This document shows positions 43,034 to 52,385 of a stretch of 64,000 nucleotides of DNA, one piece after another; position 1 is the first letter of the stretch; each line of letters begins with the position of its first letter. The translations under genes were made by a program, and so were the position numbers. The stretch lies in NCBI RefSeq assembly GCF_016863315.1, contig NZ_BOOQ01000014.1, forward strand, positions 1-64,000, read 5' to 3'. The notes beneath the pieces were generated by a model. It searched no databases. It worked only from the letters and a program-made list of their open reading frames with translations, and had not been told where the DNA came from. The stretch is from Planotetraspora silvatica. Its GTDB lineage: Bacteria > Actinomycetota > Actinomycetes > Streptosporangiales > Streptosporangiaceae.

Positions 43034-46000
43034 TCACGCGAGCGTCGAGCCTGCCCTGCCCTTGACCACCCGCAGCTGAACGGGCACGCGGACGCGCAAC
43101 TCGGCGACGTGGCTGACGATGCCGACCGCCCGGCCGCCTTCGCGAAGGCCGTCGAGGATGTCGAGCACGTCGTCGAGCGTCTCCTCGTCGAGCGTGCCGA
43201 AGCCCTCGTCCACGAACAGGGTGCCGATCTCCGCGCCGCCCGCCTCGGCCGTCACGACGTCGGCCAGCCCCAGCGCGAGGGCGAGGGAGGTGATGAAGCT
43301 CTCCCCGCCGGACAGCGTGGCCGGGTCCCGGTCGACGCCGGTCCACGCGTCGAGGACGCGCAGGCCGAGCCCGCCGCCCGACCGGCCCCGGTCGCCCGCG
43401 GCCCGGCGGAGGTCGTGCTGGAGCAGGTAGCGCCCCGACGACATGTGCTCGAGCCGCTCGTTGGCGGCCTCGACCACCTGCCTGAGCCGCTCGCCGAGCA
43501 CGAACGACGACAGGCGCATGTGCCACTGGTTGTCGGCGGACGTCCCGCCCGCGAGCTCGGCGAGCCGGCGGGCGAGCCGGTGCCGCTCGGCGGCCGGACG
43601 GTAGCGGGCGAGGGCCTCGCCCAGCTCCCCCGCGAGGGCCGTGAGCCGGAACGCCGTCTCGCCGGCGAGATCCCTGGCCGAGGTGCGGGCGGCGTGCTCC
43701 CGGTCGGCCCGGTCATGCTCGCTCTCCAGGGTCACGAGGTCCGGCGCGGGTTCGGCCGCCGCGGCGACGAGCTCGGGATCGGCGAGCAGCCGGCCGACGG
43801 CCACCTGCTCACCGTCGAGGAACCTGAGGCGTTCGGCCATCGCCTCCAGATCGGCCGGCGCGCGCACCGCCGCCCCGGCGTGCTCGAGCCCGGCGAACCC
43901 CGCGTCGGTCGCGGCGTCGGCGGCCCGCTCGAGCGCCGCCCGGCGTTCGAGGTCCGCCGTGGCGGCGGCGCGGGCCGCCTCGCCGGCGTCCCCGAGGAGG
44001 GCGGCCTCGTCGACGAGTCGGTCGAGCCGGGCCGCGAGTGACGCGTCGCCACCTCGCGCGGCGTCCACCAGCGCGGCGAGCCTGCCTTCGTCCGCGGTCA
44101 GTTGCTCGTCACGTGCCCGGGTGTCCGCCGCCTCGATCGCGATCTCCTGGGCCTGGACCGTCAGATCCTCCAGCTCGGCCGCCAGCCGGGCGGCCCTGTC
44201 CGCCAGCTCGGGCTCCCGGCCCGCGACCTGCTCGGCGCGCCGCAGGCTACGCTCCGCCTCGTCGAGGTCGCCGCCGTCGCCGGCGAGGCGTTCCTTCTCC
44301 TCCAGCAACGCGCCGAGCACCGTCGTGGTCTCGGCGACGCGGCGGCCCGCCAGGGCCACCTGGTCACGGATCTCGGCGGCGAGCCGCGAGGACCACTCGG
44401 CGCACCTCTCCTCCGCCGCCTCGCGGGCCTGGCGGGCGATCTCGAAGGCGTCCTGGGCCGCCTGCTCGTCGTCGCCGCTCAACGCCCGGCCGGCGGCTTC
44501 GGCCGGCGCGGGGTGGTCGGCCGACCCGCACACCACGCACGGCTCCCCCTCGACGAGGGACGCCGCCAGCTCGGCGGCCATGCCCTCGATCCGGGCACGG
44601 CGCACCTCCTGCAGCCGGTCGCGCGCGGCCTGCGCCCCGTCCACCGCGACGCGCCTGGCATGCTCGGCCGCGTCGAGCTCGCGGGCCAGCCGCGCGGCGG
44701 CCGCCAGCGCCGGAACCCCCAGCTGGCGGGTCTGGGAGGCGGCGAGGATCTCCTTCTCGCTCTCCGTGAGAGCCGCGAGCTCGGCCTCCAGCACGCCGAT
44801 CCGCCGGGTCACCTCGGCGGCACGCGCCGCGGTGTCCCTGGCGGCCGCCAGGCCCGGGATGCCCGCCGCCGCCAGTCGCGCCTCGTCGAGGAGCCTGCCG
44901 GCCTCGCGCCGACCCTCGGGCAATGCGGCGAGCCGGACGGCGAGGACCGCCTCACGCTCCTCGAGAGTGGTGAGCCTGCGCCTGCCGGCGCCGAGATCGG
45001 CGCGCACCTGCCGCAGGCGGGTCTCCTCGGGGAGGAGTTGCCGCACACGGGCGACCTCGTCGAGGCGCTCCCGTTCCATGGCAGCCAGGCGCTCCTCACC
45101 GGGCGGCTCCTCCCCCGGCAGCGCCCGGCTCGTGGCGTCGGCGGCCAGCCGCCGGGCCTTGGCCGCGGTCTCGGCCCGCTGCTCCGCCAGGCGGATCAGC
45201 GGCAGCACCCGCGCGGCCCTGGCCGCGTCGTCGAGGATCGCCTGGATGTCCACCCGTTCCTCGGCGGCGCCGTCCAGTGCCTCACGTCTGGCGAGCGCGT
45301 CCGCGTGCCTGCGCCGGCGGTCGGCCAGCGCCCGGCCGCCGGCGAGCCGGTCCCGGGCGGAGCGCAGGCGGGCCTCGCTCACCGCCCATTCCCCGGCGGC
45401 GCGCTCGAAGGCGGCGGCGGCGAGGGCGACCACCGCCTCGGGCTCGTCCTCCGGGACGGGAAGCTCCGCGCCCGCCGCCCCGCGCATGCGGTCCACGACG
45501 GACTGGGCCCGCTGCCGGAGCTCCTGCTGATCGCGCCCGGTCCGCGTGCGGTGGTCGGCCAGCCACGCCTCGACGTCGGTGAAGATCTTGACGGAGAACA
45601 GCTTCTCGAGGAGCCTGCGGCGGTCGTCGCCGTCCGCCTGCAGGAATCGGGCGAAGTCACCCTGCGGCAACATGGCGACCTGCCAGAACTGCTCGGCGTT
45701 CATCCCGAGCAACTCGCCGATCAGGTGACCGGCCTCGTCGGCGCGGGTGCTCCGCCCGATCCACGTGCCGGTGAACTCCTCCACGAGGACCTTGGCCTTC
45801 TCTTCGACCAGACCCTCTCCCTTCAGCTTGGGCCGCATCCAGGCGGGCGACCGGGTGACACGCAGGCGCCGCCCCCGGATCGTCACCTCCAGCGTGACGA
45901 CGGGCCCCCGCCCGGGAGGTGCGTGGTCGCAGCGCAGACTGCGGGCGCTGTCCCGCCGGCCGGGCACCCGGCCGTACAGCGCGTAGCAGACCGCGTCGAG

Positions 46001-46132
46001 CACGGTCGTCTTGCCCGCGCCCGTCGCCCCGTGGATCAGGAAGAGCCCCGCCTCGCCGAGGGCGTCGAAGTCGACCTCCTCGGCCCCGGGGAAGGACCCG
46101 AACGCCTCCAGCACCAACCGGTGCAATCTCAC
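43034..46132 (-). CDS. sbcC: Exonuclease SbcC subunit (SMC-like ATPase)
   Basis: A 1032-residue Rad50-type ATPase of the SbcCD nuclease, which trims hairpins and protein-blocked DNA ends. Walker A GATGAGKTT at residues 35-43, a long coiled coil, a zinc hook CVVCGS near residue 530, a second coiled coil, then the ABC signature LSGGESF and Walker B TLFVDEGFGTLD. GTG 46132 overlaps the sbcD stop (GTGA); a much longer in-frame extension runs through sbcD and is not real. It shares the sbcD promoter, which carries a DNA-damage-type motif. Confidence 0.94.
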   Translation of the reverse strand: MRLHRLVLEAFGSFPGAEEVDFDALGEAGLFLIHGATGAGKTTVLDAVCYALYGRVPGRRDSARSLRCDHAPPGRGPVVTLEVTIRGRRLRVTRSPAWMRPKLKGEGLVEEKAKVLVEEFTGTWIGRSTRADEAGHLIGELLGMNAEQFWQVAMLPQGDFARFLQADGDDRRRLLEKLFSVKIFTDVEAWLADHRTRTGRDQQELRQRAQSVVDRMRGAAGAELPVPEDEPEAVVALAAAAFERAAGEWAVSEARLRSARDRLAGGRALADRRRRHADALARREALDGAAEERVDIQAILDDAARAARVLPLIRLAEQRAETAAKARRLAADATSRALPGEEPPGEERLAAMERERLDEVARVRQLLPEETRLRQVRADLGAGRRRLTTLEEREAVLAVRLAALPEGRREAGRLLDEARLAAAGIPGLAAARDTAARAAEVTRRIGVLEAELAALTESEKEILAASQTRQLGVPALAAAARLARELDAAEHARRVAVDGAQAARDRLQEVRRARIEGMAAELAASLVEGEPCVVCGSADHPAPAEAAGRALSGDDEQAAQDAFEIARQAREAAEERCAEWSSRLAAEIRDQVALAGRRVAETTTVLGALLEEKERLAGDGGDLDEAERSLRRAEQVAGREPELADRAARLAAELEDLTVQAQEIAIEAADTRARDEQLTADEGRLAALVDAARGGDASLAARLDRLVDEAALLGDAGEAARAAATADLERRAALERAADAATDAGFAGLEHAGAAVRAPADLEAMAERLRFLDGEQVAVGRLLADPELVAAAAEPAPDLVTLESEHDRADREHAARTSARDLAGETAFRLTALAGELGEALARYRPAAERHRLARRLAELAGGTSADNQWHMRLSSFVLGERLRQVVEAANERLEHMSSGRYLLQHDLRRAAGDRGRSGGGLGLRVLDAWTGVDRDPATLSGGESFITSLALALGLADVVTAEAGGAEIGTLFVDEGFGTLDEETLDDVLDILDGLREGGRAVGIVSHVAELRVRVPVQLRVVKGRAGSTLA

Positions 46133-47247
46133 AGGCTCTCCTTGATCCGGGAGGCCTCGACGGCCGCCCCGAGCAGGCGGATCTCCTCGTCGTCGGCCGG
46201 CTCGCCGCGGACCTCGCGGACGAAATCGGCCGCCACGTCGATCTCGGCGCGCCCCGCGACGCGGGGCGGCCGGGCGGGCGCGGCCACCGGGCCGTCGGGC
46301 TTGAAGGCGAGCGCCAGCGTATGCGGGAAGCGGCGCCGCAGGCGCTCCATGGCCTCGCGCGGACGGACCGGGTCGGTGAGGGTCACCTGGAGCCAGTGGT
46401 CCTCGCGGTCCGCGTGACGGGCATCGGTCAGCAGGTCGTCGAGACGGCCGCTCAGCGTGCCGACGGGCCGGGGAACGGGCGCGGGGACGAAGCCGACGCG
46501 GGCGTCCCCCGGCCCGCCGGCGTCGAGATCCACCAGCCAGGACCCCTTGCGCTGCCCCGCCTCGGAGAAGGAGTAGGCGATCGGGGACCCCGAGTAGCGG
46601 GCGGTCTCGCTCATCACCTGACGGCCGTGCAGATGGCCCAGCGCCACGTAGTCGGCGCCGGCGAAGGCGGCCAGCGGCACGTGGGACACCCCGCCGACGC
46701 TGATGTCCCGCTCGCTGTCGCTCGCCTCGCCGCCGGTGACGAACGCGTGGGCGAGCACGACCTTGCGCCGGCCGGACCTGTCGGCGCGGATCCGCTCCAT
46801 GGCGTGCGTGATCGCGGCCGTGTGGGTGCGCTCGGCCAGCTCCCAGGGGCCCCTGACCAGCTCGGGCTCCAGATAGGGGATGCCGTAGAAGGCCACGTCG
46901 CCGATGACGACGGGATCCCAGGCACGCGCCGGGTCGGTCCGCAGGTGCACCCGCTCCATGAGGCCGGCGCCGAAGCCGAGCCGTATGGAGGAGTCGTGGT
47001 TGCCGCTGATCAGCACCGTGTGCACACCCTCCGCCTTCAGCCGGGCGAGCGCCTCGTCGCAGAGGGCCACCGCGTCGACGGGCGGCAGCGCCCGATCGTA
47101 GACGTCGCCGGAGACCACCACGACGTCGACCCGCTCGGCCCTGACCGTCTCGACGAGGTGCTCCACGAAGGCGGCCTGGGCGCTCAGCAGGCTCTCCCGG
47201 TGGAACGACCGGCCGAGATGCCAGTCGGAAGTGTGCAGGACACGCAT
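46129..47247 (-). CDS. sbcD: Exonuclease SbcD subunit (Mre11-like nuclease)
   Basis: A 372-residue metallophosphoesterase and catalytic partner of SbcC. Motifs in order: TSDWHLG (Asp8, His10), VSGDVYDRA, ISGNHDS, LAHAFVTGG, and ALGHLHG, all metal ligands of the Mre11 family. ATG 47247 begins at the conserved MRVLHTSDWH; the transcript start would lie only about 2 nt upstream. The promoter TTGTCGGAG-N8-TAGCTT suggests damage-induced expression independent of LexA. Confidence 0.94.
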   Translation of the reverse strand: MRVLHTSDWHLGRSFHRESLLSAQAAFVEHLVETVRAERVDVVVVSGDVYDRALPPVDAVALCDEALARLKAEGVHTVLISGNHDSSIRLGFGAGLMERVHLRTDPARAWDPVVIGDVAFYGIPYLEPELVRGPWELAERTHTAAITHAMERIRADRSGRRKVVLAHAFVTGGEASDSERDISVGGVSHVPLAAFAGADYVALGHLHGRQVMSETARYSGSPIAYSFSEAGQRKGSWLVDLDAGGPGDARVGFVPAPVPRPVGTLSGRLDDLLTDARHADREDHWLQVTLTDPVRPREAMERLRRRFPHTLALAFKPDGPVAAPARPPRVAGRAEIDVAADFVREVRGEPADDEEIRLLGAAVEASRIKESL

Positions 47248-47255
47248 GTCGCAGG

Positions 47256-47278
47256 AAGCTAACAGGTCCCTCCGACAA
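47256..47278 (-). promoter_or_regulatory. DNA-damage (PafBC/RecA-NDp-type) promoter of sbcDC
   Basis: TTGTCGGAG (47278-47270), exactly 8 nt, TAGCTT (47261-47256). This fits TTGTCRGTG-N8-TANNNT with one mismatch in the upstream block. ATG 47247 follows 8 nt later. Confidence 0.7.
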
Positions 47279-47373
47279 ATGCGGCCCCACTGATCCCAAA
47301 TCCATCCGGGCCATGGAACGAGTAATGACTTAGCCTGGACTCGGTACAGGATGATCCACCGGGGAGCGGCCTC

Positions 47374-48876
47374 ATGAATGTCGGCCGGAGCACGCTGGGT
47401 TTCGCGGCGGGTGTGCTGTTGGTCGTGCTGGCGGCGATCGGCTACATGCTGTCTCCTCCGGCGTTCGATCCTCCACCCCTGACCGCCTCTCCAGAGTTCA
47501 GCAACCTGCCCGCCCAGCCGGCGTCGGAGACGCGTCCGGTCGCCGCCACGGCGCCGATCAGGACCGAGCACGTCAAGGTGGCCGCCAAGAACGAGACGCT
47601 GACGGCCACGATCAAGTCCCCCACGACGCCGGGCAGGCACCCGGCGATGGTGTTCGTCCAGGGCTCGGGATCGGGCAGCGGGTCGGAGTTCACCACCCAG
47701 TCGGAGTGGCTCGCCAAGGCGGGCGTCGTGACCCTCTCCTATGACAAGCGCACCGTGGGCTACAACTTCCGGCAGCGTGACTTCTCCCTGCTCGCGGACG
47801 ACGCGCTGCGCATGTTGCACACGCTGCTGCAACGGTCCGACGTCGATCCCGCCAAGGCCGGGTTATGGGGCGTCAGCGAAGGCGGCTGGGTGGTCCCGAT
47901 CGCCGCGGCCAGCAGAGACGTGGCGTACGTGGTCCTGGTGTCGTCGCCGAACGTCTCCCCCCTGCGGCAGGTCGCGTGGGCGCTGAACGAGCAGTTGCTG
48001 CGCCTGCACGCCCCCTCCGGCGTGCGTGACCTGCTGACCCGCGCGATGGGCGGCGTGGGCTTCGACTTCCTGCGCCACGACGGCGTCCCCGCGCTCCAGG
48101 GCATGAAGCAGCCGGTCCTCGCGCTGTACGGCACGACCGATCCCTCCATCCCCTTCGTGGAGAGCACGGAGACGCTGACCGGCGCGCTGCGGACGGCCGG
48201 GAACCCCGACTACACGATCCGCTTCCTCGCCGGCGCCGACCACGCCATGCGGATGACCGGCGGCCCCTTCGTCCCCGACTACCTGCCGACCCTGGCCAAC
48301 TGGATCAGGGACCTCCCCCGTACGGCCAAGCCGTCGGTGCCCATCGCGGGCGCGACTCCCGTGCAGCGGTTCGAGGCGAGCGACGTGCCCGCCGCCCCGT
48401 GGTACGGCGGCGTCACGATCCTCTGGCTGACCATCTGCCTGGCCGCCGTCGGCTACGTGGCGGCGCCGGTCACGGAGATGGTCGTGCGGATCCGGGGACG
48501 CGACACGCGGCTGCAGGCGCCGTTGGAGCCGGTGGTCGACATCTGGCCCGCGGTCCGGCGCCGGCTGCGGCGGATGGCCTGGACCGGTCTCGGAGAGCTC
48601 GCCGCAGTCCTCGCGTTCATCACGCTGATCGTGCTGTTCTCGGTCAACCAGGCGGGCGCGTGGCCCGCCGTACAGGCCGGATGGCTGGTCGTGCGGCTCC
48701 TGGCGGTCGTGATGCTCCTGCAGGAGGTCGCCGCGGCCGCGGCGGTGCTGAGCGGCCTGCGGGACGGCTGGGAGCCGACCCGCTGGCAGAAGAGCGTCCT
48801 GATCGGCGTCCTCGGCGGCACGGGACTGCTGCTGCTGACCGCCGCCTACTACGGGTTGTACGCCTTCCCCTGGTAG
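47374..48876 (+). CDS. Membrane-anchored alpha/beta hydrolase
   Basis: A 500-residue protein with an N-terminal signal anchor (FAAGVLLVVLAAIGYML), an extracytoplasmic alpha/beta hydrolase (FVQGSGSGSGSEF oxyanion region, nucleophile in GVSEGGW, acid near YGTTDPSIPF, His in GADHAM), then three to four C-terminal transmembrane helices. The combination of hydrolase and membrane tail is unusual; the substrate is unknown. ATG 47374 has GGGGAG upstream. The last 28 bp overlap the convergent hydrolase gene. Confidence 0.82.
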   Translation: MNVGRSTLGFAAGVLLVVLAAIGYMLSPPAFDPPPLTASPEFSNLPAQPASETRPVAATAPIRTEHVKVAAKNETLTATIKSPTTPGRHPAMVFVQGSGSGSGSEFTTQSEWLAKAGVVTLSYDKRTVGYNFRQRDFSLLADDALRMLHTLLQRSDVDPAKAGLWGVSEGGWVVPIAAASRDVAYVVLVSSPNVSPLRQVAWALNEQLLRLHAPSGVRDLLTRAMGGVGFDFLRHDGVPALQGMKQPVLALYGTTDPSIPFVESTETLTGALRTAGNPDYTIRFLAGADHAMRMTGGPFVPDYLPTLANWIRDLPRTAKPSVPIAGATPVQRFEASDVPAAPWYGGVTILWLTICLAAVGYVAAPVTEMVVRIRGRDTRLQAPLEPVVDIWPAVRRRLRRMAWTGLGELAAVLAFITLIVLFSVNQAGAWPAVQAGWLVVRLLAVVMLLQEVAAAAAVLSGLRDGWEPTRWQKSVLIGVLGGTGLLLLTAAYYGLYAFPW

Positions 48877-49799
48877 GCGTAGGCCGTCCACCGGTCGATC
48901 TCCGCGAACACCTGCTTGCGCACCGGCTCCGCCGACAACACGAGGTCGTGCATGCCGCCGGGCACGCGGACGCAGGTGACGTGCGGGCCGATCCGGGTGG
49001 ACCAGCGGGCGATCTGCTCGGTGTCGAGGACGATGTCCGCGCCGTGCGCCCCCGGCACGAAGTCGCGGGCCTTGAGGCTCTGCTCGGCGGCCAGCACGAG
49101 CACCGGCACGTCCACGCGCAGCCCGGCGTGGAGGCGCCGGTGCGCCCGCCTGATCGCCGCCAGCCACACGGCGTGGACGGAGAAGCCCTCGAGCGGCTTC
49201 CACGCGAGGTCGTAGTCCCACTCCCCCTGGTGGTCGCGGTGGAGGCTCGTGCCGTACGCGGTGGCCACGCCGAGCGGGAGCACCGTCTTCGGGGGCAGCT
49301 TGGCCAGGACGCCCCCGAGCGCGTCGGCGGCGCCCCTGACGAGAGCGGGCACGTTGAGGTCGAGGAACGGGCTGTTGAGGACGAGTGCGTCGACCAGTCC
49401 GCGGCCGCGCGTCCGGTCGGCCCACAGGACGGCGATCAGGCCGCCGGTCGAGTGCGCCATGATCGTCAGCTCGTCGCAGTCCTCCCTGACGATGCGGACG
49501 GCCTCGTCGATCTCGGGGAAGTAGTCGGTGACGCTGCCGACGAGGCCCCTGGTCTGGTGCGGCAGCAACGACCGTCCGTACTTCCGCAGGTCGAGGGCGT
49601 AGAAGCCGATCCCCTGGGAGACGAAGTGGTCGGCGACGTGCGTCTGGAAGAAGTAGTCGGTGAACCCGTGGAGGTAGAGGACGGCCCGGCGGGACCCCGG
49701 AACCGGCCGCCGGACGAGCGTCGCGACGACCTCCCCTTCGCTGTCGCGGCCCATGGGCAGGGTGATGGCCTCGTAATCGGGGCCAAGAATGTCGTCCAC
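48849..49799 (-). CDS. Alpha/beta hydrolase (lysophospholipase/S33-like)
   Basis: A 316-residue serine hydrolase: LYLHGFTDYFFQTH (oxyanion), MAHSTGG with nucleophilic Ser, and GGMHDLVLS supplying His. It resembles the serine aminopeptidase S33 / monoacylglycerol lipase group. I chose GTG 49799 because TTGTCC-N16-TACGAT ends 7 nt before it; ATG 49808 overlaps that -10 and is the alternative. No signal peptide. Function beyond lipid or ester hydrolysis is not deducible. Confidence 0.85.
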   Translation of the reverse strand: MDDILGPDYEAITLPMGRDSEGEVVATLVRRPVPGSRRAVLYLHGFTDYFFQTHVADHFVSQGIGFYALDLRKYGRSLLPHQTRGLVGSVTDYFPEIDEAVRIVREDCDELTIMAHSTGGLIAVLWADRTRGRGLVDALVLNSPFLDLNVPALVRGAADALGGVLAKLPPKTVLPLGVATAYGTSLHRDHQGEWDYDLAWKPLEGFSVHAVWLAAIRRAHRRLHAGLRVDVPVLVLAAEQSLKARDFVPGAHGADIVLDTEQIARWSTRIGPHVTCVRVPGGMHDLVLSAEPVRKQVFAEIDRWTAYAYQGKAYNP

Positions 49800-49806
49800 G
49801 GCGCAC

Positions 49807-49834
49807 ATCGTAAACGGCGTCGGTTAACGGACAA
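49807..49834 (-). promoter_or_regulatory. Promoter of S33-like hydrolase, leaderless
   Basis: TTGTCC (49834-49829), 16 nt, TACGAT (49812-49807), 7 nt to GTG 49799. The -35 to -10 spacing rules out the damage-type motif. Confidence 0.5.
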
Positions 49835-49942
49835 GAGGTGGTCAAGCGGAAGACCTCGCGGGCAGGGCCCGGGCAAACCGCGGGTCGCGACTCGCTAGGC
49901 GTCGTTCGCCCATCGGTACGTCCGGGGACAGACCGCTTCAAT

Positions 49943-51334
49943 GTGAAAATGCGTTCCTGGGGTGTGTCGTCGAGAAAAGCCGCCGCGCTGATCGGCTGGG
50001 TCGCGCTGTCGGCTCTCGTGCCGGGCGCCGCCCACCTCCACGCCGGCTGGCGGCGCACCGGGTTCGCCCTGCTCGGCGGTTACGTGACGCTCGCCGCCTG
50101 CCTCGTCGTGGTGTCGGCGGCTGCCGACGCCGGCACGGCGGGACGGGCGATCGCCTGGCTGATCCCGATCACCGTCGGCGCCCTGGTCGGCGCCGTCGCC
50201 TGGCTCTGCCTCGTGGTGCACTCGTTCGTGGTGCTCCGCCCGGGAACCCTGCCGCAGGGCGCGCAGGTGGTCACCGGCCTGGCCTCGGGCACGCTGGCCG
50301 TCCTGGTCGCCGTGCCGTTCACCGTCGTCGCCGAGTACGCGGCGATCTCGGAACGGACCATCGACACGGTCTTCACTGCGCCGGGGATCCCCGGTGAGCC
50401 CGTCAGGCCGGAGGACCCCTGGGCCGGCCGGAGCCGCGTCAACGTGCTCCTGCTCGGCGGAGACGGGGACACCACCCGCGTCGGGATCAGGACCGACAGC
50501 ATCAACGTGGCCAGCGTGGACGTCCGTACGGGGAAGACCGTGCTGCTGGGTCTGCCGCGCAACCTCGAGCACGTGCGCTTCCCGCCGGGCAGCCCCATGG
50601 CGGCGCGCTTCCCGACCGGGTTCCTCCTGCCGGAGTCGCGGCCCGGCTGGCGTGAGGACCTGCTGTATTCGGTGTGGCAGTACGCCGACGACCATCCCGA
50701 GCTCTTCGGCGGCCGCACGAACATGGGCCCCCAGGTGCTGAAGGAGACCATCGGTCACATCCTGGGCATCCGGATCGACTGGTACGCGATGGTCAACATC
50801 TGGGGCTTCGCCAAGATCATCGATGCCCTCGGCGGGCTGGTGCTCAGCGTCGACAGGGACATCACATACGGCACCTACGGCGAGGGCACGGTCGCCGCGG
50901 GGACCCGCCGGCTGAACGGCTCCGACACGCTCTGGTACGCCCGGTCGCGCACCGGCAGCGACGACTACGACCGCATGCACCGTCAGCGCTGCGTGTTCGG
51001 CGCGCTGCTCCAGCAGGCGGACCCGGCGGCCGTGCTCAGGCACTTCGGCCAGATGGCCGAGGCCACCGAGGAGATCATCAGCACCGACGTGCCCCGGCCC
51101 ATGCTGGAGCACCTGGTCCCGCTCGCCTGGAAGGTCAAGCAGGCCGGGGTGACGAGCCTGCAGTTCATGCCTCCGCTGATCAGCACGGTCACCCCCGACT
51201 GGGCGCGGATCCGGTCGCTCACCGCGCAGGCCCTGCGCGAGTCGGCCGCCCCCGTCCCCGCGCCGCACCGGCCCGTCGTCGCCGAGCCCGCACCGGCGTT
51301 CGCCGCCATCGGTGAGGGCTGCGCCGCGGTGTGA
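49943..51334 (+). CDS. LytR-CpsA-Psr (LCP) family cell-wall ligase
   Basis: A 463-residue membrane protein that likely joins teichoic acid or other glycopolymers to peptidoglycan. Four hydrophobic helices occupy the first 140 residues, more than the single anchor of most LCP proteins. The LCP domain follows: RVNVLLLGGDGDTTRVGIRTDSI, VLLGLPRNLEHV, then LGIRIDWYAMVNIWGF and DTLWYARSRTGSDDYDRMHRQ with the conserved Arg/Asp cluster. GTG 49943 or ATG 49949 both fit; there is no clear Shine-Dalgarno sequence. Confidence 0.87.
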   Translation: MKMRSWGVSSRKAAALIGWVALSALVPGAAHLHAGWRRTGFALLGGYVTLAACLVVVSAAADAGTAGRAIAWLIPITVGALVGAVAWLCLVVHSFVVLRPGTLPQGAQVVTGLASGTLAVLVAVPFTVVAEYAAISERTIDTVFTAPGIPGEPVRPEDPWAGRSRVNVLLLGGDGDTTRVGIRTDSINVASVDVRTGKTVLLGLPRNLEHVRFPPGSPMAARFPTGFLLPESRPGWREDLLYSVWQYADDHPELFGGRTNMGPQVLKETIGHILGIRIDWYAMVNIWGFAKIIDALGGLVLSVDRDITYGTYGEGTVAAGTRRLNGSDTLWYARSRTGSDDYDRMHRQRCVFGALLQQADPAAVLRHFGQMAEATEEIISTDVPRPMLEHLVPLAWKVKQAGVTSLQFMPPLISTVTPDWARIRSLTAQALRESAAPVPAPHRPVVAEPAPAFAAIGEGCAAV

Positions 51335-51351
51335 CGCCCCTGGCCGGTCCC

Positions 51352-52347
51352 TCAGACCCGGAAGGACTCCCTGGACAGGCGGCGGACCCTGGCCTCGTCG
51401 ACGGTGTGGCCGAGGCCCGGCTGGGTGAGGGGGACCGCGACGACGCCGCCGGAGGCGCCGACCGGGGGGACGACGACCTGGGCGCTCTGCGGCGGCTCGG
51501 CCACGGCGCTCGGAAGCGTGCACCCCGGCAGGCTGGCCACGGCCACCGTCGCCGCGCGGGCCAGTCCCACGCCGAGACCGCCCATGCAGACGATGTCCCA
51601 TCCCGCCGCCACCGCCCGGTCGTGCGCGGCGCGCACGGCGCCGAGCGAGCCGAACCGCGACGGGCGCAGCAGCAGCGCGCGACCGGCGTGCAGGCCGACC
51701 GCCTCGTCCAGCTCGGCCACCGAGTGGACCTCCACCGCGACCGGCGCGCTCACCCGGTCCTGCAACTCCGCGCTGGTCAGCAGGTCCGCGAACGGACGCT
51801 CGATGGCGGCCAGGTCGTAGGAGTCCAGCGCCTCGAGCTGGGAGATCTCGGTGTAGGCGCCGCGGCCGTCCACCGCGATGGCCAGCCCCGGATAGGCGGC
51901 CCTGACGGCGCGGACCGGCTCCACGTCCCAGCCGGGGTGGATGTCGATCGTCACGTGGGCGTAGCCCCCGCCGACGTGGCGGTTCACCCGGGCGACCATG
52001 CTTTCCAGCGAGCGGTCGGCCTGCACCCGCACGGTGGCGATCAGCGAGGTACGGGTCCCGCCGAGGGCGTGGAACACCGGGACTCCGCTCATCCGTCCCC
52101 ACAGGTCCCAGCAGGCCATGTCGCCGGCCGCCCCGCCGGGGATCTCCCCGAGCTCGGACGGATGCTCCCAGTCGACGCCGATCAGCGCGGGCAGGGACTT
52201 CTCGAGCGGGTTGTCGGGCGACGGCTGGACGATCTCACCCCAGCCGGCCATGCCGCCGTAGTCGGTGAACTTGACCAGGGCGCTCTCCGGACGCCTGCCG
52301 TACGGCAGGGTCATCCTGAAGATCTCGAGCTCCCGAACGCGCGGCAA
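51352..52347 (-). CDS. Enolase-superfamily protein (OSBS/MLE-like) lacking catalytic lysines
   Basis: A 331-residue protein with the full N-terminal capping domain and TIM barrel of the muconate-lactonising/o-succinylbenzoate synthase group; GYAHVTIDIHPGWDVEPVRA and DIVCMGGLGVGLARA align well by eye with known members. The active site is degraded: the KxK motif is T133-I-D135, the first metal Asp160 and Glu183 remain, the third ligand is Glu206, and the second catalytic Lys is Arg228. It is thus unlikely to perform standard proton abstraction. TTG 52347 has GGGGGA upstream. It ends the minus-strand run behind the MFS gene (38 nt gap). Confidence 0.82.
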   Translation of the reverse strand: MPRVRELEIFRMTLPYGRRPESALVKFTDYGGMAGWGEIVQPSPDNPLEKSLPALIGVDWEHPSELGEIPGGAAGDMACWDLWGRMSGVPVFHALGGTRTSLIATVRVQADRSLESMVARVNRHVGGGYAHVTIDIHPGWDVEPVRAVRAAYPGLAIAVDGRGAYTEISQLEALDSYDLAAIERPFADLLTSAELQDRVSAPVAVEVHSVAELDEAVGLHAGRALLLRPSRFGSLGAVRAAHDRAVAAGWDIVCMGGLGVGLARAATVAVASLPGCTLPSAVAEPPQSAQVVVPPVGASGGVVAVPLTQPGLGHTVDEARVRRLSRESFRV

Positions 52348-52385
52348 TGGAAATCCCCCTTGTTTCAGATCTCCATGGTGCCCGC

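Noticed and set aside
43034-47314. A single very long minus-strand frame of about 1426 codons
   Set aside because: Only the part from GTG 46132 is SbcC; the rest runs out of frame through sbcD, which has clear Mre11 motifs in another frame.
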